DNA from: Nitrospiraceae bacterium
Lineage (GTDB): Bacteria; Nitrospirota; Nitrospiria; Nitrospirales; Nitrospiraceae
Direction of reading: 5' to 3'
Length of the DNA stretch: 32,230 bases
Assembly: GCA_900299325.1 (NCBI GenBank)
Contig: OMJK01000054.1
Location: 1-32,230, forward strand
Shown here: in pieces, positions 7,425 to 14,860 of the stretch
How the letters are laid out: each line of letters opens with the position of its first letter
Numbering within the stretch: position 1 is the stretch's first letter
Program-made: the position numbers and the translations under genes
The notes under the pieces: generated by a model
Databases searched by the model: none
What the model was told of the DNA's origin: nothing
What the model saw: only the letters and a program-made list of their open reading frames with translations

Positions 7425-7438
7425 AACATTAAAATGTT
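7425..7438. promoter_or_regulatory. Inverted repeat AACATT-AA-AATGTT, possible operator
   Basis: Perfect 6-bp arms with a 2-nt spacer sit in an AT-rich patch (7381-7440) between divergent genes, about 50 bp before the XRE regulator start. The layout fits an autoregulatory operator. No test of binding is possible here. Confidence 0.35.
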
Positions 7439-7454
7439 TGACTTCGCGAGATCG

Positions 7455-7483
7455 TTGAAGCGGCGCACGGCTTTCTGTATGAT
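7455..7483 (+). promoter_or_regulatory. Candidate promoter, possibly leaderless, for the XRE regulator
   Basis: TTGAAG (7455-7460) and TATGAT (7478-7483) are exactly 17 bp apart. Only 6 nt separate the -10 box from the ATG at 7490, so the transcript would start at or near the start codon. No ribosome site is seen upstream of that ATG, consistent with a leaderless mRNA. Confidence 0.5.
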
Positions 7484-7489
7484 CGCGCC

Positions 7490-7951
7490 ATGCCAATTGG
7501 ATCGATTATTCAGGCCTGGCGGCTGTCCAGGAAGCAATCAGTGGAGTCGCTGGCGGGCTCTGCCGGCATCACCGGCGGGCAACTAGAAGCTATTGAGGCG
7601 AACCAAACCGATCCTCCCGCAGCAACGATTGAAGCCATTGCATCAGCGCTTCGCATTCCCCCGTCCTGGCTCTTTGACGTGCCTCAGTCGTTCGAATGTC
7701 TGTTTAGCGACGATGAGGGAAGCACCGACGCACCGGCTTCCGGAACCGATCCGGTCACAGACCGCATCCTCACCGGCAGCCGAATGGACCGCTCACTCTA
7801 TGTCTTGTTGACCGCGTTGATGCAGGCAGGCGACCCGAAGCTGCTGCGCGCCGCTGAAATGAGCCTTCGCAGCCTCGTGAAGCAATCCCGTCAGGCCACT
7901 GTTCCCTGGCAACAGCGTCCACCGGGACATTTCGAACCCCCGAGCGACTAA
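7490..7951 (+). CDS. XRE-family helix-turn-helix protein (153 aa)
   Basis: Residues ~5-60 form a Cro/C1-type HTH (IIQAWRLSRKQSVESLAGSA, then GQLEAIEANQTDPPAATIEAIASAL), followed by the usual IPPSWLFD linker. The rest (~70-153) is an unassigned helical domain with LYVLLTALMQAGD and a Pro-rich tail, possibly for dimerisation or ligand sensing. It is most likely a transcriptional regulator. It is divergent from the coiled-coil/SpoU pair, with a palindrome in the shared region, so it may regulate itself, that pair, or both. The ATG follows a promoter-like -10 box with no ribosome site. Confidence 0.8.
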   Translation: MPIGSIIQAWRLSRKQSVESLAGSAGITGGQLEAIEANQTDPPAATIEAIASALRIPPSWLFDVPQSFECLFSDDEGSTDAPASGTDPVTDRILTGSRMDRSLYVLLTALMQAGDPKLLRAAEMSLRSLVKQSRQATVPWQQRPPGHFEPPSD

Positions 7952-8014
7952 CACCGTACCTGATCGACCGGGATCGCTCACTTCACGTTCTACAAAACAG
8001 GGCTCCCCCTCCCG

Positions 8015-9208
8015 TTACAGTACTTGCAGGATGAAACACTTGAGGTACCGCGTCTCCGGCATGGAGGCGAGGATGGGATGGTCCGGAGCCTGGCCCCGCT
8101 GTTCCAGCAGGCGGACGGTCCGGCGGGCGTCATGTGCCGCGCGGGCGACGGCGCCCCAGAGTTCCGCTTCGCTGACGTGATGGGAGCAGGAACTGGTCAC
8201 CAGAAACCCGTCTGGGCGGGTCAGGCGTATCCCCAAAATATTGACATCTTTATAGCCGGCTAGGGCGCGAGGTACCGACGGTTTGCTGCGGGCAAAGGCC
8301 GGCGGGTCGAGCAACACCAGATCATAGCGCCGGCCCGCCCGGTCCAACCGGCGCATCTCGTCGAATGCATCGGCCGCTTGATAGGTAACCCGGTCTTCGA
8401 CCCGGTTCAATCGGGCATGGGCCTTCGCCAACTCCAGCGCGTCCTCGCTGATATCAATCCCTTCAATCGATTTCGCTCCCGCCAGCGCGGCATGAATACC
8501 GAAGGCGCCGGTGTGGCAGAACACCTCCAGTACTTCTGCGCCAGCAGCGAGCCGGGCCGCAGCCAGGCGATTCTCCCGTTGGTCGCAAAACCATCCCGTC
8601 TTCTGGCCCCGTTCGATGTCGACCACAAATGTCGCCGGCCCCTCTGTAATGGTGACGTGCGTCGGACCGGTCCCTCGTAAAAATCGCCGCTCGACCGCCA
8701 GGCCCTCCAGCGTTCTCGACTTGGCATCGTTACGAAGATAGACCGCCTCTGCGCCCGACTCCGCAAGCAGCAACTCAGCCAGCCGTTCTTTGCGGCGATC
8801 CATGCCATACGCCAGCGCCTGCATGACCAGCATCCGGTCATACCGATCCACGATCAGTCCCGGCAGCCGGTCGCTTTCTCCATGAATTAACCGGTAGGCA
8901 TTCGTTCCGGACACTACACGCTCGCGCAGACGGATGGCCTGTTCGATTCGACGACGCCAGAACGAGTCGTCGATGGGCTCATCGTCGACGGTCAGTAGTC
9001 GCACGCGAATCTTCGACGACGGATTGTAGAAACCGCGTCCATGCCAGCGCCCGACCGGTGTCAGAACATCGACCAGATCGCCGGCCGCCGGTTCGCCACG
9101 CACCTGTTCCACATGGCCGGCATAGATCCACAGATGCCCGGGGTCACCCTTCATCCACTGCGTATTGAGGGTGACCTGTGCGGTGACCGGATCGGACGAA
9201 TTCGTCAT
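8015..9208 (-). CDS. rlmI: Class I SAM-dependent rRNA large-subunit methyltransferase, RlmI-like
   Basis: A predicted 23S rRNA cytosine-5 methyltransferase. Residues ~5-75 are a PUA RNA-binding domain (HLWIYAGHVEQVRGEPAAGD). A linker region contains SDRLPGLIVDRYDRMLVMQ and DQRENR (the KTGWFCDQRENR segment typical of RlmI/RlmK). The Rossmann methyltransferase domain has EVFCHTGAFGIHAALAGA (motif I), the NPPY-like motif LVLLDPPAFARSK, and a Cys in TSSCSHHVS. Length (397) matches RlmI. The ATG at 9208 is preceded only by a weak TAAGG. It is convergent with the XRE gene and divergent from the decarboxylase gene; the short spaces on both sides hold no clear terminator. Confidence 0.88.
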   Translation of the reverse strand: MTNSSDPVTAQVTLNTQWMKGDPGHLWIYAGHVEQVRGEPAAGDLVDVLTPVGRWHGRGFYNPSSKIRVRLLTVDDEPIDDSFWRRRIEQAIRLRERVVSGTNAYRLIHGESDRLPGLIVDRYDRMLVMQALAYGMDRRKERLAELLLAESGAEAVYLRNDAKSRTLEGLAVERRFLRGTGPTHVTITEGPATFVVDIERGQKTGWFCDQRENRLAAARLAAGAEVLEVFCHTGAFGIHAALAGAKSIEGIDISEDALELAKAHARLNRVEDRVTYQAADAFDEMRRLDRAGRRYDLVLLDPPAFARSKPSVPRALAGYKDVNILGIRLTRPDGFLVTSSCSHHVSEAELWGAVARAAHDARRTVRLLEQRGQAPDHPILASMPETRYLKCFILQVL

Positions 9209-9291
9209 GCCTTACTTATCCAATTGCGAACCGGCAAAGGTCAAGCGCAACGACATCGCATCGGCACACATCGAACCGTACACCACTTTGC

Positions 9292-9320
9292 TTGACGGAG
9301 ATCGGCCAGTGTGGTTTGCT
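9292..9320 (+). promoter_or_regulatory. Candidate promoter of the decarboxylase gene
   Basis: TTGACG (9292-9297) matches the -35 consensus at 5 of 6 bases; TTTGCT (9315-9320), 17 bp downstream, is a poor -10. A start here would give a ~25-nt leader. Confidence 0.35.
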
Positions 9321-9350
9321 GAAACAGGGACCTCATCCGGGAGAAGCCCG

Positions 9351-11006
9351 ATGCGTGGCAAGACGACGATCGGCACGGCCGTGTTGGAGCGTCTCCACCG
9401 CCTCGGCGTGCGCCATATCTTCGGCATCCCCGGCGATTATGTCCTGTCGCTCTATCAACTGATCGAATCCTCGCCCATCACTCACATCGGCACGACCCGC
9501 GAAGACTGCGCCGGCTTTGCCGCCGATGCCTACGCGCGGATCAACGGCATCGGCGCCGCCTGCGTGACGTACTGTGTCGGCGGACTGAATACCGTCAATG
9601 CGATCGCCTGCGCCTACGCCGAGCGATCGCCCGTCGTCCTGCTCACCGGTTCGCCCGGCCTGTCGGAACGGACGAAGACCCCCTATCTCCATCACATGGT
9701 GCGGGACTTTTCCACGCAGCGGGAAGTTTTTGAACGGATGACGGTCGCCGCCGTCTCGTTGGACGATCCGCTGACCGCTGAACGGGAAATGGACCGGGCC
9801 TTCGCGGCACTCCTGCGCTACCGCCGACCGATCTATCTGGAAATTCCTCGCGACATGGTGCACAGCCCGCTGGCCGGAACCGGCGGGACCGTGAACCTGC
9901 ACGACCAGCCCAGTGATCCGGCCGCGTTGGAAGAGGCTCTGGCGGAAGTGCGGGCCATGCTGGCGAAAGCGCATCACCCCGCCATCCTGGCTGGAGCGGA
10001 GATCGGCCGATTCGGCCTGCAGGACGAACTCGGCACACTGGTCGAACGGCTGAATGTTCCCATTGCCTCGACGCTCTTGGGAAAATCCATTATCCGCGAA
10101 GACCACCCGCTCTATGTCGGCGTGTATGGAGGATTGATCGGCCGCGAGGACGTACAGCAGTTCATCAACGAATCGGACTGTCTGCTGATTCTCGGCTCCA
10201 TTCTCTCCGACGTGGAGGACCTCGACGCGCACTCGCCGCTCTTGTCGCAGGGACTAACGATCCATGCGACCGCAGACCGGGTCGCCATCAAACATCATTG
10301 CTACGATTCGATTCTCTTCCAGGACTTTGTGCGGGAACTGGCCAAAACGCCGATGAGTTCCTTCCCGACCCGCGCCCTGCCCGCTAAACCGATGCACGCC
10401 GGCCCTCGTCCTCAGCCGGATGCGCCGGTCACGCTCCAGGGCCTCTTCCGTCATCTCGACACGGTGCTGACGGAAACAACCCTGGTGATCGCCGACGTCG
10501 GCGAATCGTTGTTTGCCGGTGCCGACCTCCACGTCCGGCACCGGTTCGAATTTCTCTCGCCCGCGTATTACACCTCGATGGGATTTGCCGTGCCTGCCGC
10601 ACTCGGCGCCTCGTTTGCCGACCCCTCGCTGCGGTCCATTGTCCTGGTCGGAGACGGCGCCTTCCAGATGACCGGATCTGAGTTGTCAACCTGTGTCCGC
10701 TACGGACAGTCGCCGATCGTCGTAGTACTGAACAACCGCGGCTACTCGACGGAACGGGAAATCCTCGAAGGGCGGTTCAACGACGTGCACGAATGGCAGT
10801 ACGAACGGATCTGCGACGTGATCGGCGGAGGGATCGGCTCGCGCGTTCGGACGCAGCGGGAATTCGAACAGCGGCTGGCCGCCGCCCTGTCGGACCGGAG
10901 CCAGGTCCATGTGCTGAATGTGCTGCTCGATCCGGCCGACCGTTCACCCGGCATGGTACGGTTGGCGCGGCGGCTCGGCAAGAAACTCTCGACCGACGTT
11001 CCCTAG
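9351..11006 (+). CDS. ThDP-dependent 2-keto acid decarboxylase (pyruvate/indolepyruvate decarboxylase type)
   Basis: It probably decarboxylates a 2-keto acid (pyruvate, indolepyruvate or similar) to the aldehyde. Features that set this class apart from acetolactate synthase are present: GIPGDY (D29), catalytic Glu51 in TREDCAGF, the adjacent His114-His115 pair in YLHHMVRDF, the ThDP motif GDGAFQMTGSE (D435) running to LNNRGYSTE, whose final Glu fits the position used in catalysis. 551 residues is the standard length, and the His pair is only one position off the Zymomonas enzyme numbering. ATG 9351 is chosen because GGGAGAAG precedes it; the frame is open further upstream but overlaps rlmI. 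It is monocistronic with its own terminator. Substrate is not predictable from the sequence. Confidence 0.85.
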   Translation: MRGKTTIGTAVLERLHRLGVRHIFGIPGDYVLSLYQLIESSPITHIGTTREDCAGFAADAYARINGIGAACVTYCVGGLNTVNAIACAYAERSPVVLLTGSPGLSERTKTPYLHHMVRDFSTQREVFERMTVAAVSLDDPLTAEREMDRAFAALLRYRRPIYLEIPRDMVHSPLAGTGGTVNLHDQPSDPAALEEALAEVRAMLAKAHHPAILAGAEIGRFGLQDELGTLVERLNVPIASTLLGKSIIREDHPLYVGVYGGLIGREDVQQFINESDCLLILGSILSDVEDLDAHSPLLSQGLTIHATADRVAIKHHCYDSILFQDFVRELAKTPMSSFPTRALPAKPMHAGPRPQPDAPVTLQGLFRHLDTVLTETTLVIADVGESLFAGADLHVRHRFEFLSPAYYTSMGFAVPAALGASFADPSLRSIVLVGDGAFQMTGSELSTCVRYGQSPIVVVLNNRGYSTEREILEGRFNDVHEWQYERICDVIGGGIGSRVRTQREFEQRLAAALSDRSQVHVLNVLLDPADRSPGMVRLARRLGKKLSTDVP

Positions 11007-11016
11007 CCGGCAGTCG

Positions 11017-11045
11017 ACCCGACCGGCCCTCATCCGGGTTTTTTT
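11017..11045 (+). terminator. Intrinsic terminator after the decarboxylase gene
   Basis: ACCCG (11017-11021) pairs with CGGGT (11035-11039) and is followed by a run of seven T. The last codons of the convergent small gene overlap the T-run. Confidence 0.6.
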
Positions 11046-11224
11046 GCGGCAAACACCGTCGCGTCGCAGCTCAAATACTTCAGCTGCTTCATGGGGATGA
11101 TGAAGACTTCCTTTGCCGTATCCACTTCCAGAACTTCCATGTCGTCGCTGATGGTATGCCGCACGGCATCTTTCACCAGCAACTCCTGATTGTCCACAAA
11201 CACCACTTTCACCCAGTATTGCAC
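11030..11224 (-). CDS. Conserved-looking small protein (64 aa), unknown
   Basis: The product starts MQYWVKVVFVDNQELLVKDA and reads as a compact beta-rich domain with alternating hydrophobic strands (VKVVFV, EVLEVD, EVFIIP), ending in a basic AAKKPG. It has no signal peptide or TM segment. A GTG start is used with GAGGAGGA about 8 nt upstream, and a strong promoter (TTGCCA-18-TATAAT) lies upstream. Strong expression signals argue for a real gene of unknown cytoplasmic role. Its stop lies within the terminator of the convergent decarboxylase gene. Confidence 0.75.
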   Translation of the reverse strand: MQYWVKVVFVDNQELLVKDAVRHTISDDMEVLEVDTAKEVFIIPMKQLKYLSCDATVFAAKKPG

Positions 11225-11275
11225 GAGCGATTCCTCCTCTCAGCGCACAGCCGGACATACCCAGTGCCGGCGGCG

Positions 11276-11305
11276 ATTATACTGACTGCCGCCGGAGCCT
11301 GGCAA
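11276..11305 (-). promoter_or_regulatory. Promoter of the 64-aa gene (minus strand)
   Basis: On the minus strand TTGCCA (11305-11300) and a perfect TATAAT (11281-11276) are 18 bp apart, giving a leader of about 45 nt with a good ribosome site. This is one of the best sigma-70 promoters in the window. Confidence 0.65.
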
Positions 11306-11313
11306 CTTGCCAG
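11299..11313. promoter_or_regulatory. Palindrome CTGGCAA-C-TTGCCAG shared by divergent -35 boxes
   Basis: A perfect 7-bp inverted repeat with a 1-nt centre contains the -35 boxes of both divergent promoters (TTGCCA on each strand). A protein bound here could control both genes. Confidence 0.5.
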
Positions 11314-11336
11314 CGGCGGTTCGCGTTGAGTAGAGT
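11307..11336 (+). promoter_or_regulatory. Candidate promoter of the HEAT-repeat gene (plus strand)
   Basis: TTGCCA (11307-11312) and TAGAGT (11331-11336) are 18 bp apart, pointing towards the ATG at 11373. Confidence 0.45.
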
Positions 11337-11372
11337 ACCTCCATCATATTTCTATCTCCCCGCGAGGTCTTG

Positions 11373-12449
11373 ATGCGTGCGATCCTCGGCTTCATCCTCA
11401 TCGCTCTGTCCGTTGCAACTGCCCCCGACGGGTGGGCACGCCGCGAATCGCTCAACACGGATCAGAAAGACCGGCTCCGCTCGGTCGAACGCATCCTGCT
11501 GGACATCCTGGCAATCACCGACCGTGGACCGGCCGACACCACACCGCTGCGTGACGTGGTCGGTACGCGCCTCAGCGCCCTGGGATATGCCATCGTGACT
11601 GATCCGACTCAGCCGCACGACGTCGTCTTCAAAGTGAAATGCGAGCAGCGCAAAACCTGGGAGGGTACCATGGCCTCCGGCGGAGACGCAGATCTCCCCG
11701 ACTCGCCGTTACGCACGTGGAAAGGCCCGGCCTGTCAGCTGACCTATCTCCTCAACGGCACCGGCACCCAGTGGAAAAAAGAAGTGCGGACGGACTTTGC
11801 CGACGCCATCAAAGCCGCGGCCGACGCCAAGGCGAGCGATGCAGGCGCGTTTGCGCTCCTCACACTCCGCACGCGTCTGGAGGAATACGACTTTCCCGTG
11901 CTGGTCACGGCCGATTGGGGGCAGGAAGACCGGTTGATCCGGCTGCTGCAGGACAGCCGCACGCCGGCCGCCAGAAAAGCGCGCGTAATCCAGTCACTCG
12001 GCGACATGTTTTCCGCCAAAGCCGTTCCGTACTTGCAGTCCGCCCTGAACGATCCGGACATGGAGATTTCGAAGGCGGCGGCGCTGGCGCTGGGGAACAT
12101 CGGCCATCAGGACAGCATCGCGTCGCTCGTAGAAATGCTGCGAACCGGCAAGCCGGAGCAGAAGGTCGCCGCAGCCAAAGCCCTGGGAAAAGTCGGTGCA
12201 TTGCACGGCGACGCCTCGATTATCCCGCCGCTGCTGGACGCGCTGAAGACGGACGATCTGGTTCTGAAAACGGAAGTGGTGTGGGCGCTCGGCCAGTTGC
12301 CGGACCGGCGGGCCTACGAACCCCTTGCCGAACTCCAGCGGTCGCTGCGCAACGTTCGCACCAGCGACCGCACCTCCCAGGACGGCAAGCTCTGGGATGC
12401 AGTCCTCTATGGACTTAAACAACTCGATGGATTCGATCAAATCAATTAG
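11373..12449 (+). CDS. Exported HEAT-repeat protein (358 aa)
   Basis: A signal peptide (MRAILGFILIALSVATA...GWA) directs export. Residues ~30-165 form an unassigned domain with two Cys (KVKCEQRK, GPACQLTYLL), perhaps disulfide-bonded. From ~185 to 345 there are tandem HEAT/PBS-lyase-like helical repeats, visible as ARKARVIQSLGDM, ISKAAALALGNIGHQD, QKVAAAKALGKVGA and LKTEVVWALGQLPDRRAYEP. Such repeats usually scaffold protein-protein contacts. GAGG precedes ATG 11373; a TTG just before (11370) is a less likely start. The end overlaps the start of the next exported protein, suggesting joint function in the periplasm. Confidence 0.8.
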   Translation: MRAILGFILIALSVATAPDGWARRESLNTDQKDRLRSVERILLDILAITDRGPADTTPLRDVVGTRLSALGYAIVTDPTQPHDVVFKVKCEQRKTWEGTMASGGDADLPDSPLRTWKGPACQLTYLLNGTGTQWKKEVRTDFADAIKAAADAKASDAGAFALLTLRTRLEEYDFPVLVTADWGQEDRLIRLLQDSRTPAARKARVIQSLGDMFSAKAVPYLQSALNDPDMEISKAAALALGNIGHQDSIASLVEMLRTGKPEQKVAAAKALGKVGALHGDASIIPPLLDALKTDDLVLKTEVVWALGQLPDRRAYEPLAELQRSLRNVRTSDRTSQDGKLWDAVLYGLKQLDGFDQIN

Positions 12450-12960
12450 CCGCAACCGGATCGCTCGGTTCCTCGCGATCCTGCTCTGCGGCGGACTTGT
12501 CTTCGCCAGTGTCCCTTCTGCTCAGATGACGGGAGATGAGGCCGAGTTGGCCAGGCTCCGGGCCAAGGCGGAAGATGCCATGGCCAACGACGACCCGGAC
12601 GGGGCTGCGATGAACATGGGCCGGGCGGCCATGATGGCGGCGCAGTTGGCGAAACGGCAGGAGGGGTTCAGAAAGGATCTGTCCAAGGCGATGGAACCGT
12701 TGCTCCGGTCCCAGGAGCACACCTACCGGGCGATGGCACTCTTCCGGCGGGCTGGCAACCAGCTGCCGGCGTCATCCGGCGTGTGCGGCAGTATGGCCTT
12801 GGCCCAGAACAGCCTGACCCACGCCGACACAGCCCTCGGCGAACTACCGGTCCCGGCGCCGACTCCGCGGCTGACCGACGAGGTGAAACAGCTCCAAGAC
12901 GCGGTGGACACCTGGCAGACGATGATCGAATCGATCATAGCCGACTACCAGTGCCGGTAA
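12409..12960 (+). CDS. Exported helical protein, unknown function
   Basis: The frame overlaps the end of the HEAT-repeat gene; start is either ATG 12409 or ATG 12427, neither with a strong ribosome site, so translational coupling is likely. A signal peptide (RFLAILLCGGLVFASVPSAQ) is followed by a mostly alpha-helical, Ala/Met-rich body (ELARLRAKAEDAMANDDPDG, MNMGRAAMMAAQLAKRQEG) and a helical C-terminus ending in Cys-Arg. Two Cys (GVCGSM and YQCR) could form a disulfide. No family is recognised. Context suggests that it acts with the HEAT protein. It ends 4 bp from the convergent PIN gene. Confidence 0.65.
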   Translation: MDLNNSMDSIKSISRNRIARFLAILLCGGLVFASVPSAQMTGDEAELARLRAKAEDAMANDDPDGAAMNMGRAAMMAAQLAKRQEGFRKDLSKAMEPLLRSQEHTYRAMALFRRAGNQLPASSGVCGSMALAQNSLTHADTALGELPVPAPTPRLTDEVKQLQDAVDTWQTMIESIIADYQCR

Positions 12961-12963
12961 CGG

Positions 12964-13407
12964 TCAGTCTTCTTCCGGATTGATAATGTGCAGCCCGGCC
13001 GTTTTCGACGCAGCCAACAGCTGCGTGTCGGCGCTCACCACCGTCAGCCGGAGCGGCTTCAGTTCCAGCGCCAGCGCCAGATGCATCACCTGCGATGCGC
13101 GCAGGAACGGATACTCCAGCACCAGATCTTTCGTCGACAGATACGTCCGCAATGTCGGGACGAGAAACTGATAGAGCCCCTGATTCGATTCGATCTCGAA
13201 CTTGTGCAGAACCGAGTAGCAATCGTCCCGCGTGATCTCGCCCTGTTGCGCGCGGTTCGACAGAGTCGCGTAAAAATCCGTCACCGTCCAGGTCGGTACA
13301 ATGGCGACCTTCCCGCGCTTCACCATCAGTTTATTGACGATGCGCGTACCGCGCTCCATGCTGTAGCGTTTCACCAGCGCCGAAGAGTCGAAATAATAGT
13401 ACGGCAT
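12964..13407 (-). CDS. PIN-domain protein, VapC-like, with an altered acidic site
   Basis: PIN domains are Mg-dependent ribonucleases, often toxins of type II toxin-antitoxin pairs. The N-terminal motif YYYFDSSALVKRY gives Asp7. Asp44 (WTVTDFYATL) stands where Glu is usual. The third acidic residue is missing: FLRASQVMHLALALE has Gln106 where families normally read SDALHLA. Asp127 (VVSADTQLLAAS) fits the last position. 147 residues is normal. GGGAGG in the 3' end of the upstream 87-aa gene serves as its ribosome site, and the genes are 4 bp apart, the usual antitoxin-toxin layout. Nuclease activity may be weak or lost. Confidence 0.8.
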   Translation of the reverse strand: MPYYYFDSSALVKRYSMERGTRIVNKLMVKRGKVAIVPTWTVTDFYATLSNRAQQGEITRDDCYSVLHKFEIESNQGLYQFLVPTLRTYLSTKDLVLEYPFLRASQVMHLALALELKPLRLTVVSADTQLLAASKTAGLHIINPEED

Positions 13408-13411
13408 CCCG

Positions 13412-13675
13412 TCACATCCTCCCTTTCAGAATGACTTCAGCCAACGGCGCTTGCAGCTTCGACAGCCGGTCCTGCAGTTCGTCCAGCGGCAACTCTTCAT
13501 AGCCCTGCTTGCGTAGCGTTTCCGCCATATTCCCTGCATTGAACGATACCGTGTCCTCCTTCAGCCGCTCGCCCAACCGCCGCTTGGCCAGGCGACTGGA
13601 AATCTTCTGGCCCTGCTTGGTGAGCCCCCGTCCACGGCTGCGCGGCGCACGACTCAGCGATTTGCTTTCTCCCAT
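13412..13675 (-). CDS. Small basic protein upstream of the PIN gene, putative antitoxin
   Basis: The 87-residue product has a very basic N-terminal half (SLSRAPRSRGRGLTKQGQK, then RLAKRRLGERL) and an acidic, helical C-terminal half (GYEELPLDELQDRLSKLQ). A DNA- or RNA-binding head plus a partner-binding tail would fit an antitoxin, but no known antitoxin fold (AbrB, RHH, Phd) is recognised. It lies 4 bp before the PIN gene in the same direction. AAGGA sits ~12 nt before the ATG, and a TTTCTT/AAGAAA inverted repeat lies just upstream. The function is inferred from position only. Confidence 0.6.
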   Translation of the reverse strand: MGESKSLSRAPRSRGRGLTKQGQKISSRLAKRRLGERLKEDTVSFNAGNMAETLRKQGYEELPLDELQDRLSKLQAPLAEVILKGRM

Positions 13676-13689
13676 TGTCGTCAGTGTCC

Positions 13690-13704
13690 TTTCTTCGCAA
13701 GAAA
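13690..13704. promoter_or_regulatory. Inverted repeat TTTCTT-CGC-AAGAAA, possible operator
   Basis: Perfect 6-bp arms lie about 15-29 bp before the start of the putative antitoxin gene, where autoregulatory sites of toxin-antitoxin operons are normally found. Confidence 0.35.
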
Positions 13705-13741
13705 ATGAATGGCGATCACCATACCGGCATCCCCTTCTCTC

Positions 13742-14860
13742 TCAACGCGGGCAACCGGCCGGCGCAGCATTCGGCGCGGGCAACGGCGCCTCTCCCAATA
13801 CATGAGCCGCAATGGCTTTGGCAAGGTCCGACGAAAATTCCTGTTGGATCACCCGTAGCGCCTTGGCCGTTGCTTCCCGGTCTGAGAGATGGCCTTCCTT
13901 CCCGCCGCGCGACACCGCGCCCACGATGCGTTGCGATCCCACATCCACCACATCGAAATCACTGCACCACCGCACATATTTGAATTGAGGATCGCGTGCG
14001 TCGATCGGCCACACGCGCACCGTCCCTCGCACCAACAACTCAGGCGTCAGCCCGTCGCCCCCGGCCGTGCGGGTGGTCACCGACAGCCCTTCGCGGATAA
14101 GCCCTTCGCTCAACGCCCGCTGAACCGGCTCTGCATGATCGCCCGTCACTTGAACCGCCAAGACGAGATTGGTCGCAAGAAACTGTTCCAACTCGCCCGT
14201 GAGTTCGCTGACGCGGTGTGCGGCGGCCGTGCCCTGTCCGCTCGGCCGGATTACCCGCAAGTCGGCGTTGTAGGCTTCGCGCACCACGAGAGTTCTGGCT
14301 GCGCGCCTGAGCCCCCGTACCTTGGCGAGTTTATCGGAAGTTTGGCGGGATTCGCTCAACTCCATTTCGATAGTCCGGTCCAACTCTGCGATCCGCTCCA
14401 TGAGCGCAGCCTCCGCCTGCGGCCGGTTCATGGCAGCCAGCGCGTAATGCAATCCCTTCTGTGGATCGAACCAGGTGTCCCGGATGCTGACATTCTCCAA
14501 CACCTTGTCCGTCGACACTTTGGTCAGATTGTCGAGCGTCAGCCGACGCTCGGTTTGTGTGGCGCCGCGGCTTTCGACCACCAAATAGGACTCCCAGTCT
14601 TTGGCCTGCGCCGCAACTTCCGCCTTAAAAATACGCGCCACCGCCGCATAGGCCTGATCCGCCGCAGTATTTCGATTGTCCGATTGCCCGACTCCTATCA
14701 AATACTGCGCCGCCGGATAGTCCGAGCTGGCGCCATCGACCCAGGCCGGTTTCCCCTTGCCGCCCAGCCAGGCACAGCCGCCGGCCAGACACGCTATCGT
14801 CCCAACCATGACGACCGCCCAGTTGAACCGATACGGAGTCGATCGTTTGTGCGTAGTCAT
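13742..14860 (-). CDS. Lipoprotein with LPP20-type domain (372 aa)
   Basis: The N-terminus has a lipobox (TIACLAGGC, lipid-bearing Cys29), so the protein is a membrane-anchored envelope lipoprotein. The following PAWVDGASSDYPAAQYLIGVGQ and AADQAYAAVARIFKAEVAAQ match the LPP20/FlgT-like pattern, also seen in the gene at 17017-17583. The C-terminal half (~200-360) is a separate alpha/beta region (LVLAVQVTGDHAEPVQRAL, LLVRGTVRVWPIDA) with a Cys in WCSDFDVV. ATG 14860 is chosen because it overlaps the upstream stop (ATGA), implying coupling. It is the last gene of the lipoprotein operon and ends CPR. Confidence 0.8.
   Translation of the reverse strand: MTTHKRSTPYRFNWAVVMVGTIACLAGGCAWLGGKGKPAWVDGASSDYPAAQYLIGVGQSDNRNTAADQAYAAVARIFKAEVAAQAKDWESYLVVESRGATQTERRLTLDNLTKVSTDKVLENVSIRDTWFDPQKGLHYALAAMNRPQAEAALMERIAELDRTIEMELSESRQTSDKLAKVRGLRRAARTLVVREAYNADLRVIRPSGQGTAAAHRVSELTGELEQFLATNLVLAVQVTGDHAEPVQRALSEGLIREGLSVTTRTAGGDGLTPELLVRGTVRVWPIDARDPQFKYVRWCSDFDVVDVGSQRIVGAVSRGGKEGHLSDREATAKALRVIQQEFSSDLAKAIAAHVLGEAPLPAPNAAPAGCPR

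Noticed and set aside
9165-9350. Longer start for the decarboxylase (62 extra residues)
   Set aside because: The extra segment overlaps rlmI, lacks family similarity, and a good ribosome site precedes ATG 9351, which gives the standard family length.
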